A stretch of DNA of 64,000 nucleotides, from NCBI GenBank assembly GCA_028641055.1, contig CM054060.1, positions 207,414,445 through 207,478,444 of the forward strand, in the 5' to 3' direction. Each line of letters opens with the position of its first letter. Positions within the stretch are counted from its first letter, which is position 1. The DNA comes from Alopecurus myosuroides (Eukaryota > Streptophyta > Magnoliopsida > Poales > Poaceae). Under the pieces are notes generated by a model, which worked only from the letters and a program-made list of their open reading frames with translations, did no database searches and had not been told where the DNA came from. The position numbers and the translations under genes are program-made. Positions 46,007 through 56,732 of this stretch are shown here, in pieces.

Positions 46007-46530
46007 CTGCAGATGATCGGGGAAGTTTTGATTAGACGCCGGTAGAGAACTGAAGTGGAAAGCAACAACAAGGTTTCAACGGACGAAAGGATGTTGAGAA
46101 GAACAGGATATTGAAGCAACAACGGGAAACACGAGACCAAAAACTCCTGAGGTACTACGGAAAAACCCATCCGGGCTTCTAAAGGATCAATATCTACTGC
46201 TTAAGGGATAGAGGATTTGCTTCCGGGGCTTACACGCCTCCGTTCTCAATCGTGAGTAGGCAACATGATAAATCATGTCACAACCACCTCCATTCCTATA
46301 GACTAGTAGATATAACTATCCTAGAGAAACCAGGATTCGTGAAATCCTAACTTGAAAGTTTAGGTGAGAACAGAAAACAACGTTGCACTTCCTTAGCAGA
46401 AAAGGGTGGGTGGGTGGGGAAAGAAGAAAAATGGCAGAATTCCTACTCTCACGTTTCATTTTTCCTATATAGCTACAAAATAGTTTCTAGACTCAACTGC
46501 GACCAATAAAAGGGATCCTACAGGCAGACA
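46007..46530 (-). other. Chromovirus leader between primer-binding site and ORF0
   Basis: About 520 bases without a convincing frame; untranslated leader of the element RNA. Confidence 0.6.
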
Positions 46531-46543
46531 GGCTGTGATACCA
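46531..46543 (-). other. Primer-binding site, chromovirus
   Basis: The - strand reads TGGTATCACAGCC, 2 bases from the LTR at 46546. It resembles the initiator-Met site of the other elements but differs after TGGTATCA. Confidence 0.75.
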
Positions 46544-47521
46544 TTTATCGCACCCGGACTTCTAGAGGATACTCGCAGTTCCGTTGAACAGTAGTGGATT
46601 GGATTACGGGGCTTACCGGCACCCGCATCTCTTACGAGTAGGCCAACACACGTATGTGTGACAACCAACCCCTATCTGTTCAGCGTCTACGTAAACCATC
46701 CCATAGAAATCAGGATACTACCATTGACGTACTTCATACCATACACACATGGCACGTCAACGGCGTTTAACAGAATGATAGCACAACATATCTCTAAGAC
46801 ACAAAAGATTGAAATAAGTTGCAAATAGCTCTCACTAGAGCAGAGATAGCAAATACAATCATCCAGAGGACACATGTCCCAACATAACATCATTACATCT
46901 CAGCGGAAGCATTCAACGGGTCTGAGTACAGACAAAAATCCAAATAGGCTTAAGAAGCCGGGAATGAAAAGAAAACGGAGCCCATCCACGATGTCTCGGA
47001 TCCTGCCCGGGTCCGCTACCTACTCGTCAGCAGCCTCGTCAAACTCCACGTAGTAGCCGTCACTGGGATCCTCGTAAGCGTAGTCTGCGGAAACCACAGC
47101 CCCAAATAGGTCAGTACATAAACGTACTGGCAAGCAAGACTCACAGTTCACCAAAGTGTAACCCGTCAACACCAAGCACAGATGCCTTGGGTTCAACGGA
47201 AGAAAGGGGAGGTAAAAGATGCTGCAACTGGCTGCACTAACCAACTACAGAATTGCTACAACTTCCGGCTAGCAGAAAGAAGATAAGATAGCGTATCGTA
47301 ACCAACTATAACTAACTCCAAACAAACCCATCCTGGATCTCGCCCCTTATCCAAAGAAGCAATCCGAGGATAACTCACATAGTTGGATTAATGAAGAATG
47401 GATCAAGTTGTTGGGTCAATAGGACTATTACTAGTCAGGTAGCATTAGTTAGGTGTAAGTTGTTCTGAGTACTTGTTAGCCAGTACTTTCACCAAGTTAA
47501 CCATAACCGCGGAAAACACGG

Positions 47522-47549
47522 CTTCTCGAGAAGATTTATCCCTGCAGGG
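47522..47549 (+). other. Twin palindrome block, chromovirus right LTR
   Basis: CTTCTCGAGAAG (47522-47533) and CCCTGCAGGG (47540-47549), the same as in the left LTR. Confidence 0.75.
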
Positions 47550-49555
47550 GTGCACCAATTTGGCCGTACACGTAAGAATAACCCGCCAGATGGGATGCCT
47601 CCCACCAAGCGGGGCACTCAACACAACTCAACTCTTCTTCGCATCAAGCCCAAACCACCTTGGGCGCACGGCTAATGGAGCCCCGAAGAAAGGGGACCCT
47701 CATAGCACTCTAAGAACGTGTCCCCCTATATGCCGACTACAAAAGTTCCACCCTACGCTGGGCTCGCAAAAACATGCATGCGGCAAATGGAAAACACGAA
47801 CTAAATGAGGCGATTTGGACGAGATGCGAATCGAATCAAATTGAGGGGGGCGCCCATACACGCTTCCCACATGCGGATAGTGCGCTCATCATGGATCAGT
47901 AGACAAGACCCATTTCCTATTAGGGTCGACACTAGCAGGCCTTAAAACCACACAGGGCCTCCTGCCGGTGCCTTATCAGCATATTATTATTAATAGGTTG
48001 ATTGATTAACATCGAGCCCCCAGAACATAATAGAATATAGTAATCAGAAAGTAACGGGTAACAGACTCGAGCAAAACAACCTAAGCATGCTAGTAAGACA
48101 CTGGCTCAAACAATGGGGTTGTAGGAGTGGAGGTGAGGCAATATCAGGGTTGAGGGATTCATGTGATAGGTTCGTAACAGAAACAACTATTACTGAGGCT
48201 AGCAGAATAGACAACGGAGAGTATCGGTAACCAATGTTGAAAGGAACACAATGGTTCATGTGAGTGATAACTTGCCTGCAAACTCAGCAGCCTGGTACTG
48301 AGCTAGATCCTCAGAAGGGGTGTCGTAAGTATCGTCTGTCTCAACGTCGTCGTCTATCCGAGAAGAAGCAAACAAACAATGCAGAAATAGAAACAATCAA
48401 TATCATGGCATAGTGCAAAATCATGGGATGATGCATGTCAATTTAACTGATGCATCAAAATAAAATAGTTGTCATGGGAAACAATACATGATTAAATGGA
48501 CCCACATGCAATTTTGAGTTGCATATGAAAAGCCCATGAATTTTGGTTGAAACAATTGTTTTCCAATTAACCAACAGGTGAAAGTGGATTAGTATGATGC
48601 ATGGATGAGGAAAACAACAAAATAACAACAATAGAACCAAGTGGAAATAAGGTTTACCACTTTAGAAATTTATTTATTAAGTTAGGGAATTTTTGGTTCC
48701 TTAAAGGGATTACACAAATAGTTGTCGTTTTCACCAATTTAAATTGTGCAAAATGAATAACAAAATTCATATTTCAAAAAAATACAAAATTTTAGTTGGA
48801 TTACATGTTTCAAATATTGAAAAAGGAGTTAGGATGAATTTATTATGACTTAAACAAGATTAAACAAGTTTTAAATGAATTTAAAATAAGTTTGAAAATT
48901 ATTTGAATTTTATTTATTCCAAACATAAATTCAAGTTCATATTAGAAAAGTTTATACTTTTCTAGTTTGAAAACATATTTTACATGTTCAAAAATAATTT
49001 AATTTGAGCAAGTTATGAATTTAGCAAATTTAAATGATTTAAACAAGGTTTAAATTGTTTAAGCAATTTAAATTATTCAAAACATGAAACAAAATTTATA
49101 TTTGAATAGGTGGTTTGAAATAGCATGGAAAACATATTTTATTTGCATTATTTGGATTTAGTATGAATTAGTTATGGATTTTATCAAATTACAAATGAAT
49201 TGTTTGAATTCAAATTTGGAATGCATTTGGAAAATTCAAAACAGAAATAAATGTTTATAGATAGATAGATAATTGAATTTGGGGCAGTGCACATATTTTA
49301 CTTTTATTATTTGAGTTTATAAAACAAAAGTTATTAGCAAATTAGTTTCAGGGACCATTCTGTAAAATTTAGGACTTAAACAGAAAAAGAAAACTGGAAA
49401 ATTGCCCACACCGCGCAGTGACCTAGCCAGGGTCACTGCCAGTGGGCCTCAGGGGCCAGCGTGGCCACCGTGCGCTTGCGTGGCCGCAGCAGGTGGCTGA
49501 CGGGGGGGGCACCCTGTCAGCGCGCTGCGCAAAATGTGGTTTTTATTCGCGGAGC

Positions 49556-49615
49556 CAGGGTTCGAACCCAGGACCTGCCCGTGTGCGCGCAACGCTGTAA
49601 CCAGTGCAGCACTCG
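49556..49615 (-). other. tRNA-like block, chromovirus right LTR
   Basis: Second copy of 38971-39030, with GGGTTCGAACCC at 49558-49569; unchanged over the core. Confidence 0.5.
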
Positions 49616-50327
49616 AATCGTTCTTGTCAGTAACAAGGACGCAAACAGGTTATGGTTCAGATTGTGTTATCTGAATTTAACTGACGCGCGCGTGACTGAA
49701 CTTCGACAGAGATCAACGACGGTGGCCGGCGGCGATCAACGACGCGTTGCTGCGGTGCTGGTGCTTGCTAGTTTGCGTGCTGGAGTGGGTTGTGTGCGCG
49801 CAAGCAGAGAGAGAGGAGGAGAGGGCTACGGTGGCGCTCACCCTCGCCGTAATCGAAGCAGAGGCCCGGTGCAGCGAGCTCGACGGCGACGAGGAAGACG
49901 GCGGCGACGTTGTGGGCTCCCTCCGCGGCTGCGGTGATGTCGAGGACGTCGAGGTACGTACGGGGGACTCGTTCCCATGGTCAGTGTGGAAGAAGGAGGG
50001 CTGCAACGGCGGCGGCGTCCACGGGTTCAGAGAACGGCGGGGTGGACGACGCGGACAGCGGCGAGGATGGCAGCGTGGAAGCAGAACCCCTCGTGCTCCA
50101 CGCAGGTGTCCACCAGCTCGAGGAAGACACGGTGATGCGGTTCCCGTGGTCAGCCAGGGAGGAGAGTGAGCAGATCGCCGGCGGTATCCATGGGTTCAGA
50201 GAACGGCGGCGGTCGGTTGCAGTGGCAGAGGTGGTGAAATTCGCCGGGGAGAGAGAGAAAGACGGCGGCGCGAGGGGATAGAGTAGATGGCGAGGTTAGG
50301 GCGGCGCCAGGGGAGCCTAGGGCTAGC

Positions 50328-50333
50328 TTTATA
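50328..50333 (-). promoter_or_regulatory. TATA-like box, chromovirus right LTR
   Basis: TATAAA on the - strand. This LTR is upstream of ORF0, gag and pol and so is the one expected to drive transcription. Confidence 0.5.
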
Positions 50334-51142
50334 GGCCTAGGGATCGGCTCCTGGCCATCGGGGCGCAACGGCGGCGTACGTGGCACCTGTAGGATGCTCG
50401 CCGTACAGAAAGAAGGAGGAGGAGGAGGTGCGAAGAGGTACGCGGGCCAGAAAGTTGGGCTGGGCCGCGCGGGCTCCCCCCCCCCTCGTAAGTTTCCTAT
50501 TTTCTTTTATTTGTTCTGTTTATATATTTTTTTTGCAGAAAATAGAAAAGGAAGAAAAGATGGAATTTTGAGATAGGAAAAAAATTATAGAAAAATTTGG
50601 GTGGCTTATTTATTGTGTTAGCAATCATTTGACCATTTTTATTTTCCATGAATTCAAAATTTGAGTGCTGTTTGGAAAAGTTTCAAATTTGAATTAATTT
50701 GAGTATTGATTGAATTATTTAAAACAAGAATTTAATTATTTGGAACCCTATTGTTTAAATGGAAACAATTTGATTAGGATTGTTGTGTAATTTTTATAAT
50801 TTGAAATTGGGTGCTGTTTGATGTTTTTGATTTGAATTTGAAATACCAATTGAATTAAGTTTGGATTAATTAACTTATTAAAGCCATAATTTTAATGGTT
50901 GAACCTTATGGATTAATTGGAAACAATTGGTTGTCTTTATTTGAACTTTTTATTTAAAAGGTTGTAACATAACAAGTATGAAATAAATGTTTGAATAAAG
51001 TTTGAATTTGAATTGTGAAAACAGAGAAAAACAGATGCAAACAAAAAGAAAACAAAGCAATGAGCATGATGACATGATGCAAAACTTTACTTAAAGCAAG
51101 AAACAAACATTCTAGGGGTATTTTCATACTTGGGATGTTACA

Positions 51143-51147
51143 CACTT
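51143..51147. repeat. Target-site duplication CACTT, right copy (chromovirus)
   Basis: Follows GGGATGTTACA; partner of 35961-35965. Confidence 0.9.
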
Positions 51148-51236
51148 CACTCCATAAACATGTGGTCTTGTTTACTGAGTTCAGTTTCGCTTGGGGACAA
51201 GCGAGGTCTAAGCTTGGTGGGGGAGGGGGTGGGAGT
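51143..51236 (+). other. Athila-type interior remnant and polypurine tract
   Basis: It continues 35965. GCTTGGGGACAAGCGAGGTCTAAGC-like text leads to a long purine tract (about 51214-51236) right before the LTR, the arrangement seen at the 3' end of grass Athila-type elements. Confidence 0.6.
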
Positions 51237-52744
51237 TGATACGTCCATTTTGCATCATTATTTTATATCATAATTTACTGCTATTCATTGATATATTTTA
51301 TATTTAGAGATGATACTTATGTTATTTCATCTATTTTGCATGTTTGAAGATTATTTGAGAATTAATAGTCGGAACCAGATTTCTTCGGAAAAAGTGACCG
51401 TCAAGATACCATATTTCTGAAGATCAGCGATTCACGTAAAACATCGGGAAGTTCCTATTTTGCAAGATTCCGGAGCCAACCAAAAGGGGAGGCAGAGGTC
51501 GACCACAAGGGGCCCACACCATGTGGTGGCGCGGGCTACCCCTGGTCGCGCTACCATGTGGTGTGGTGGCCCTGGCCCTCCACTGCTAGTGCCCCTTAGC
51601 GTACTTGATCCTCCCGAAACCCTAAGACTCGGGGAGCCATCGAGGAAATATTCTGCCGCCTCCACGAGGCGGAAAACAACATACAGACGAAAGCTCTCCG
51701 ACAGGGAGAAATCTGACGGGGAAATTCCTTCCCGAAGGGGGGGGGGGAATCATCGTCATCAAGCTGGACTTCATTGGGATCATCATCATCATCATCATCA
51801 TCTTCATCGCCACCACGATCGTCTCCACCGCTCCACTCCGTTTCGATGTAACATCTAGGGTTGAATCTTGTCTATTTCATAGGGGAAACTTTCCCGGTGT
51901 TAATTACTCCTTGTGGTTGATGCTATTGAGTGAAACCGTTGAATTAAGGTTTATGTCCAAATTGTTATTCATCATTATATCACCTCTTATCATGATCCAT
52001 ATGATGTCTTGTGAGTAGTTCGTTTAGTTCTTGAGGATATGGGAGAAGTCAAGATGTTAGTAGTGGAATTATGTTGAGTAATATTTAATGGTTTGATATT
52101 TAAGTTGTGGTGCTATTCTTCTAGTGGTGTCATGTGAATGTCGACTAAATGATACTTCACCTTTATGGGCATAGGCGATGCGTTGTGTATTCGGCTACTA
52201 ATTGTGGAGTTGTCGGAGTGACAGAAACCTAAACCCCCGTTAGGAAACCGATGCATGAGGGATAGTAGGATCCCAGAGTTTAAGGATGTGGTTAGATTTA
52301 TCTTAATTACTTTCTTGCAGTTGCGGATGATTGCAAGGGGTATAATCACAAGTATGTATTAGTCCAAGTTAGGGCAGCACATTAGCATAGGTTCACCCAC
52401 ACAGCACCTATCCGAACAATAAAGATTAATCAGTTGTATGAAGAGAAAGCACTTGACGAAATTCCCGTGTGTCCTCAAGAACGTTTGGTCGTTATAAGTA
52501 AACCAACAGGCTTGTCCTTTGCTCAAGAAAGGATTGGGCCATTTGCTGCAATTATTATTATTGTCTTTCATTTACTTGTACTTTATTTATCCGCTATATC
52601 AAAAACTACCAGAAACTTGTCTGCTAGTATTTACAGTGAATCATTCATCCAAACTGCTTTTCAACACCTTCTGCTCCTCGTTGAGATCGACACTCTTATT
52701 TGTCGAAAGTACTACGATACACCCCCTATACTTGTGGGTCATCA
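51237..52744 (+). repeat. Athila-type 3' LTR
   Basis: TGATACGTCC to GGGTCATCA, 1508 bp, + strand by virtue of the preceding polypurine tract. It contains an 11-G run (51737-51747) and an ATC microsatellite (about 51779-51802). No open frame with a recognisable domain is present. Confidence 0.7.
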
Positions 52745-53370
52745 GTTGGTGAGACCAAGTATTCGTCACGAGAGGTGTCGGACTTCACTACGGATTCGCG
52801 CTCTACCGAGAGGAACGAAACACCGGAAAAGGAGAACAACATTCAACACCGATGAAATGCCTAATATGAATGCATGATCCAGCTAAATGGACCATAAAGA
52901 AGCCCTAAACATGTTCATGGGTTGCTAGGGTTTTGGATGCGCTTTTTAATAAATATTGGAATTAATTCCACTTTAAAGAAAAGGGTATTTTAGTCATTTT
53001 CAAAAAGTGTGACAAAATGAAATTATTCAAATGACTTTGAAAACATTACAATTGGATTGCATTTGTCTTTATAAATATTTTAATATATTATTTATATTTT
53101 TTTACTTTATTTGAATTAATTGTGAATTTATCAAATTCAAATGCTTTTAAACAATTATTCAAATAATGGTCAAATTTGAAAATGTTATAAACAGTTAGAG
53201 TTTATTGTTCTAAACATTTTAGTATATTAATCATATTTTTTCGATTTACCAATTAAAAGATATTGAATTTACAAGTTTTATCCTTTTTCTAGAATTTAAA
53301 TAGAGGTGGGACCCACCTGCCAGATGTTTTTCAATTATAATTAATTATTAAAACAGAAAGCGCTTGTGAT
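52745..53370 (-). repeat. Gypsy LTR fragment related to LARD2
   Basis: The words CAAGTATTCGTC, CGGATTC.CG.TCTACCGAG, CACCG.AA..GA.AAC, GCCCTA.ACATG and GGGTTGCTAGGGTT appear in the same order as in the LARD2 LTR around 8965-9155. The ends are missing; the right edge is approximate. Confidence 0.55.
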
Positions 53371-53736
53371 AACCCAAATTTTTAAGATAATAATTAATTT
53401 GAATTTGGAAATAATTAGTTTCTAATCAGTTTGAGTTTTGCTAAGTTTAGAATTTAAATTAGATGCTAATGCTTAGAGGGTTGTCTTTATACGTGCTAAT
53501 GCTTGGATAGATTAATTAAAGTGGACTTTGAACCTGATCGTGCATGTCCTCTTGTAATACTAGTAGCAGTGTATCTATCCATGGAGCAAACTAGTGGAGT
53601 AGAAGGCAAACTTAATCATGAAGAAAAGGAAGCAACGTAGCTCCATGCTAGACTAGAGGAGCTGTGCTGGACACAGCCGAACTGCAAGTCGGCAGATATT
53701 TTTGCCCTAAGTGGGCCAGGCTTCATGCATCAATGC
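53371..53736. other. Unassigned sequence
   Basis: I recognise no element or gene. It starts GTGATAACCC, which could be an LTR-like end but has no partner here. Confidence 0.4.
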
Positions 53737-54690
53737 TTTTTTTTTTGAACAAGGGATGGGGCCGAAGAGCTCCGAAGCTTCATTAAGAGCGGCAGTTGCC
53801 AATTACAAGGAGGACCTTACAAAGAAAAGGAATTACAACACAATCCTTGAAATTAGCAGAAAGGACCCTTGACCAACTGAAAGAAAGCCATCTAATCCCA
53901 AACTGTCGCCGTGGAAGAAGGAGGTCACAGCGAAGGCCGGCGAGCACGCCACCGGGGACGAACCACTTGGTGGAGCACCGTCGAAGAACGCCATGCTGCG
54001 AGATCCTGAGATCCTCACACCTGGAGGAGGAAATACATCCGAAATCGCAAGATCCGGATGGCGGAGCGACCCCCTTGGCCTTGAATAGCGGCGGCGCATC
54101 TCGCCGTCGCTTGGTAGCATCCGCGTCTGAAGCTTGAAGAGACGCGAGCCAGCACCCACCCCGAAGCTCGATCTCCTTCTTCCTCGCGCCCTTACCACCT
54201 CCACGGTAGTCAACGGACATGAGCAAGCTTTCGAAGGAGCTCCCGCACGCACATTCGAGCAAGTTATTTGAACTGCCGTTGACGAAGCTCCTCCTGTATA
54301 TCTTCCACCATAGAAGCTCACAGAGAGAAGGAGACGCCACCGTGCTGTCGTCGCTCGCAGACGACCTCACCCGACAGAAAGAGGGGAAGACGGCTTTATG
54401 CTCGGAGATGCCTTGCCTGAGCTGCTGCTGTTGCCATAGCCCCCTCCGGAGCCAAGCAACCGAGCAGATCTGAGCTAGGACACACCGGATCCAGCCGATG
54501 GGATCCGGCGAACTACTCCACAACCACCACAAGAAACGACTGAAAACTACCCTACTATACAAACTACAGGGGCCAGCACCTCGCCTCCACCATCTCCAAG
54601 CGGCAGCGCCGCCGGGGAGGGCTTCGATTCGGCCTGGGACTGCACGGGAGACTCTAAAACTGGGGGGAGGAGAGAGAACGAAAGGGTGCT
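53737..54690 (-). mobile_element. Non-LTR retroposon A (LINE-derived or SINE-like)
   Basis: A run of ten T at 53737-53746 is the complement of a poly(A) tail, followed by GAACAAGGGATGGGGCCGAA and TTCATTAAGAGCGGCAG, text often seen at plant LINE 3' ends. The body is GC-rich. A 259-codon - strand frame (53783-54562) has no recognisable domain. The 5' end is set near 54690 by comparison with retroposon B; I found no clear TSD. Both units share the 5' text GCACG.GAGACTCTAAA/GCACGAGGGACTCTCAAA. Confidence 0.5.
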
Positions 54691-54861
54691 TTGTTGGCAG
54701 CTTAGTGGCCGAGTCTTAACCTCGATTTGTGTGGACTGCTTGCATGGAGGCCAGCAAGGGAGTAGATCATGCTGGCTGATATCCCAGCCAAGGTCAAGCG
54801 GCAAAGCGGTGGCGCTTCAGATATTCTTGTTACTAGGCTGGCGCTTGCACCCTATAAATTG
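54691..54861 (+). other. Unassigned sequence with TATA-like box
   Basis: It resembles host-type sequence. CCTATAAATTG at 54850-54860 is a good plant TATA box, followed directly by the retroposon B insertion point. Confidence 0.4.
54852..54859 (+). promoter_or_regulatory. TATA-like box upstream of retroposon B
   Basis: CTATAAAT sits a few bases before the 13 bp duplication. In the empty site it would be followed by AGCAGCGCCCTGCTGCC and GCGATGAACAAGAAC, a spacing compatible with a core promoter and short leader. This is inference only. Confidence 0.35.
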
Positions 54862-54874
54862 AGCAGCGCCCTGC
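54862..54874. repeat. Target-site duplication AGCAGCGCCCTGC, left copy
   Basis: Identical to 55952-55964; 13 bp, typical of target-primed non-LTR insertion. Confidence 0.88.
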
Positions 54875-55951
54875 ATTTTTTTTGTACAATGGAGCGCCCC
54901 CGAAGGGACCGAAACTTCTAGATTATCATCGCTGGATGTACCAAAGATTACAAGGAACCCCATAAGAAAAAGAAAATACACATAGGTCCCTAGCATTTGT
55001 AAGAAAGACCTTAACAAGAAATTGAAAAAAGCAATCAGGTCCTCCTTCTTCTCCAGCGTGGAGCAGAGAGAGCTGCGTACTGTAGCCATGGACAGCGACG
55101 GCGACGAGACCACTTTCCCCTGCCCTGGCGAAATCCTCAGCAACGCGACTCTTCAAGGGCCTCCCATGGGAGGTTAAAATCTTGCCGGATGCTCTCTGCG
55201 GCAATGAAGGCCACCTTATGGCCATGCAAATCAGCTGAATCGCTGATGAATTGCTCCGGGAATAGGTTCTATAACTCCGAAACCACCTCCAACCAGCAGC
55301 AGCACACCCATCACTTCCACCCTTAATCGCCACCATGGCTAACGCGGAGAGGAAATCAGGAGCAGACTGAGGATAGCCAGACGCAGTGAAGGCCCGCACA
55401 CATCGCAGCAAAGAAACCAACTCACCATCAACCCCAAAACTCCTGCCACGGATCGGGGGAGGCAAGCGAAGAGTATGTCGATTAATACAGATCTGAGGGG
55501 CGGGATTTATTAGGCAACGGCCGATTCCCACCTTCCCCTTCCTCCTCCAAGAAGCAGAGGGAAAAGCAGTTCTCCACCAAGCCGACGGAGATCCCGCAAC
55601 ACCGTCGGTGACACTACCTTCACGGACCTTATTTGTGGAGATTTCCACCGCTTCGCCCGCCACGAGCATCACCGGGTGCCACTCCAGCTCTGCAGCAACG
55701 GGACCAAGCATCGGGGGACCTTGTCCATGGCCGCCGACGGCCAAGGTGATACTCCTCTTCGCCACAAGGGGCCACAAACAAAGGAGAAAGACTAACCTAG
55801 ACCTATATCTACAACTGGCGCTTTCTCCTCGCCATCTCCCTCCGGCAACGCCGGCGAGATCGGCTCGGATCCGGCCCGGGTCAACGGCTGCACGAGGGAC
55901 TCTCAAAGCGGTGGCTTTTTTTTCTGCAATACTACCCTATCTGCTACCTAT
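54875..55951 (-). mobile_element. Non-LTR retroposon B (LINE-derived or SINE-like), complete with TSD
   Basis: 1077 bp flanked by a 13 bp direct repeat. The T run at 54876-54883 is the complement of a poly(A) tail, so the unit is on the - strand. It is related to retroposon A at the 5' end and in the 3' third. A 326-codon - strand frame (54926-55906) shows no reverse transcriptase, endonuclease or zinc-knuckle motif, so any coding role is unproven. A non-autonomous unit using LINE machinery is the simplest reading. Confidence 0.65.
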
Positions 55952-55964
55952 AGCAGCGCCCTGC
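55952..55964. repeat. Target-site duplication AGCAGCGCCCTGC, right copy
   Basis: Partner of 54862-54874. Confidence 0.88.
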
Positions 55965-56109
55965 TGCCTAAGCCGCACCAGCGATGAACAAGAACAAGCA
56001 GAGAGAGAGAGTGGTGAGCTGACTAGAGAGAGTGTGAGCGAGAGTACGTACAGAACACCACTACAGAAATATTTAGCTGGGGCGTCGTCGAGCCACGTGC
56101 ATGGTGGAA
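55952..56109 (+). other. Unassigned host-like sequence, right side of the split site
   Basis: It starts with the second copy of the 13 bp duplication, then CCGCACCAGCGATGAACAAG and a purine-rich GAGAGAGA stretch, with GAGTACGTACAG at about 56041. It could be the leader of a decayed host gene; no protein is recognisable. Confidence 0.35.
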
Positions 56110-56383
56110 GGCTGGTCACAATAGGGAGTAACTAAGAGTGGTAACATCACGATGTTACTAGTCTAAGTTACTACCTCCACAGTGGGTAGTAACATATTTG
56201 TGTTATCATGCATGACTTTATTTATTAGGGCTATAGACACATTTTTCCTTGGAATATGTGATGTTACTAGTAACATAGCTAGTTACCACAAACACTTCTC
56301 TCTTCATAAATATGTGCCACATAACCAAAATTGCCTTAAAATGTGTGATGTTACTACCTTAGTTACTCCCATTATGGCTAGCC
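56110..56383. mobile_element. MITE with GGCTGGTCA-type terminal inverted repeats
   Basis: 274 bp; starts GGCTGGTCACAATAGGGAG and ends as the complement of GGCTAGCCATAATGGGAG. The interior repeats GTAACAT/ATGTTAC words and can fold back on itself. GAA flanks both sides (56107-56109, 56384-56386), a possible 3 bp duplication. It matches the style of a common Triticeae MITE. Superfamily is not certain; it encodes nothing. Confidence 0.8.
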
Positions 56384-56604
56384 GAAGTCGGATGATATGC
56401 TGACTGAAACGACGGCGTAGCCTAGCCATACACCATGGAGGAGAGCCGAGGCGTATAATATACGCATATGATTGACTGGAATTTCTGAACAAGGATTATA
56501 ATCTTGCGATTGAGGCAAGTAGTTACCTTGCTAACCCCGGCCCATATCCTGTTAGTAGAGTAGTTTTGGTACGCCTATTTTCCATCCCGTTGTTGCTTCA
56601 TTTT
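56384..56604. other. Unassigned sequence between MITE and LINE
   Basis: I see no recognisable gene or repeat. The LINE 3' end may lie anywhere in the last part of this stretch. Confidence 0.35.
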
Positions 56605-56616
56605 TAGAGGCAAAGG

Positions 56617-56641
56617 ACCGTAGAACAAATTGATCTACGGT
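56617..56641 (-). other. Stem-loop near the LINE 3' end
   Basis: ACCGTAGA (56617-56624) and TCTACGGT (56634-56641) form a perfect 8 bp stem with a 9-base loop, within the presumed 3' untranslated region. Confidence 0.5.
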
Positions 56642-56732
56642 ATGTATTAATATATTATGTACAAAGCATCCAAAACCCCTAAAAATCAACCGATTCCGGT
56701 TTTCTCTAACATCAAAAAAATAAAAGCTAACT

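Larger units (their letters stand above)
35966..51142 (-). mobile_element. Gypsy chromovirus (Tekay/Del-type), structurally complete but coding-defective
   Basis: LTRs of 4588 bp (35966-40553) and 4597 bp (46546-51142) flank a 6 kb interior with primer-binding site, an extra upstream ORF, gag, protease, reverse transcriptase, RNase H, integrase and a C-terminal chromodomain-like segment, all on the - strand. The order protease-RT-RNase H-integrase defines Gypsy. The chromodomain-like tail and very long LTRs fit the Tekay/Del clade, which I infer rather than prove. Gag and pol carry two in-frame stops and two frameshifts, so this copy cannot make a full polyprotein. LTR differences are more frequent than in LARD1 or LARD2, so it is older. 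Confidence 0.88.
46546..51142 (-). repeat. Chromovirus 5' LTR (right copy)
   Basis: TATCGCACCC (mutated from TGTCGC) to GGGATGTTACA on the + strand; 4597 bp. It carries the twin palindrome at 47522-47549, the tRNA-like block near 49556-49615 and a TATA-like box at 50328-50333 (- strand). Confidence 0.9.

Noticed and set aside
51779..51802. ATC/CAT array as a CRISPR-like or satellite repeat
   Set aside because: Simple trinucleotide microsatellite without spacers, inside an LTR.
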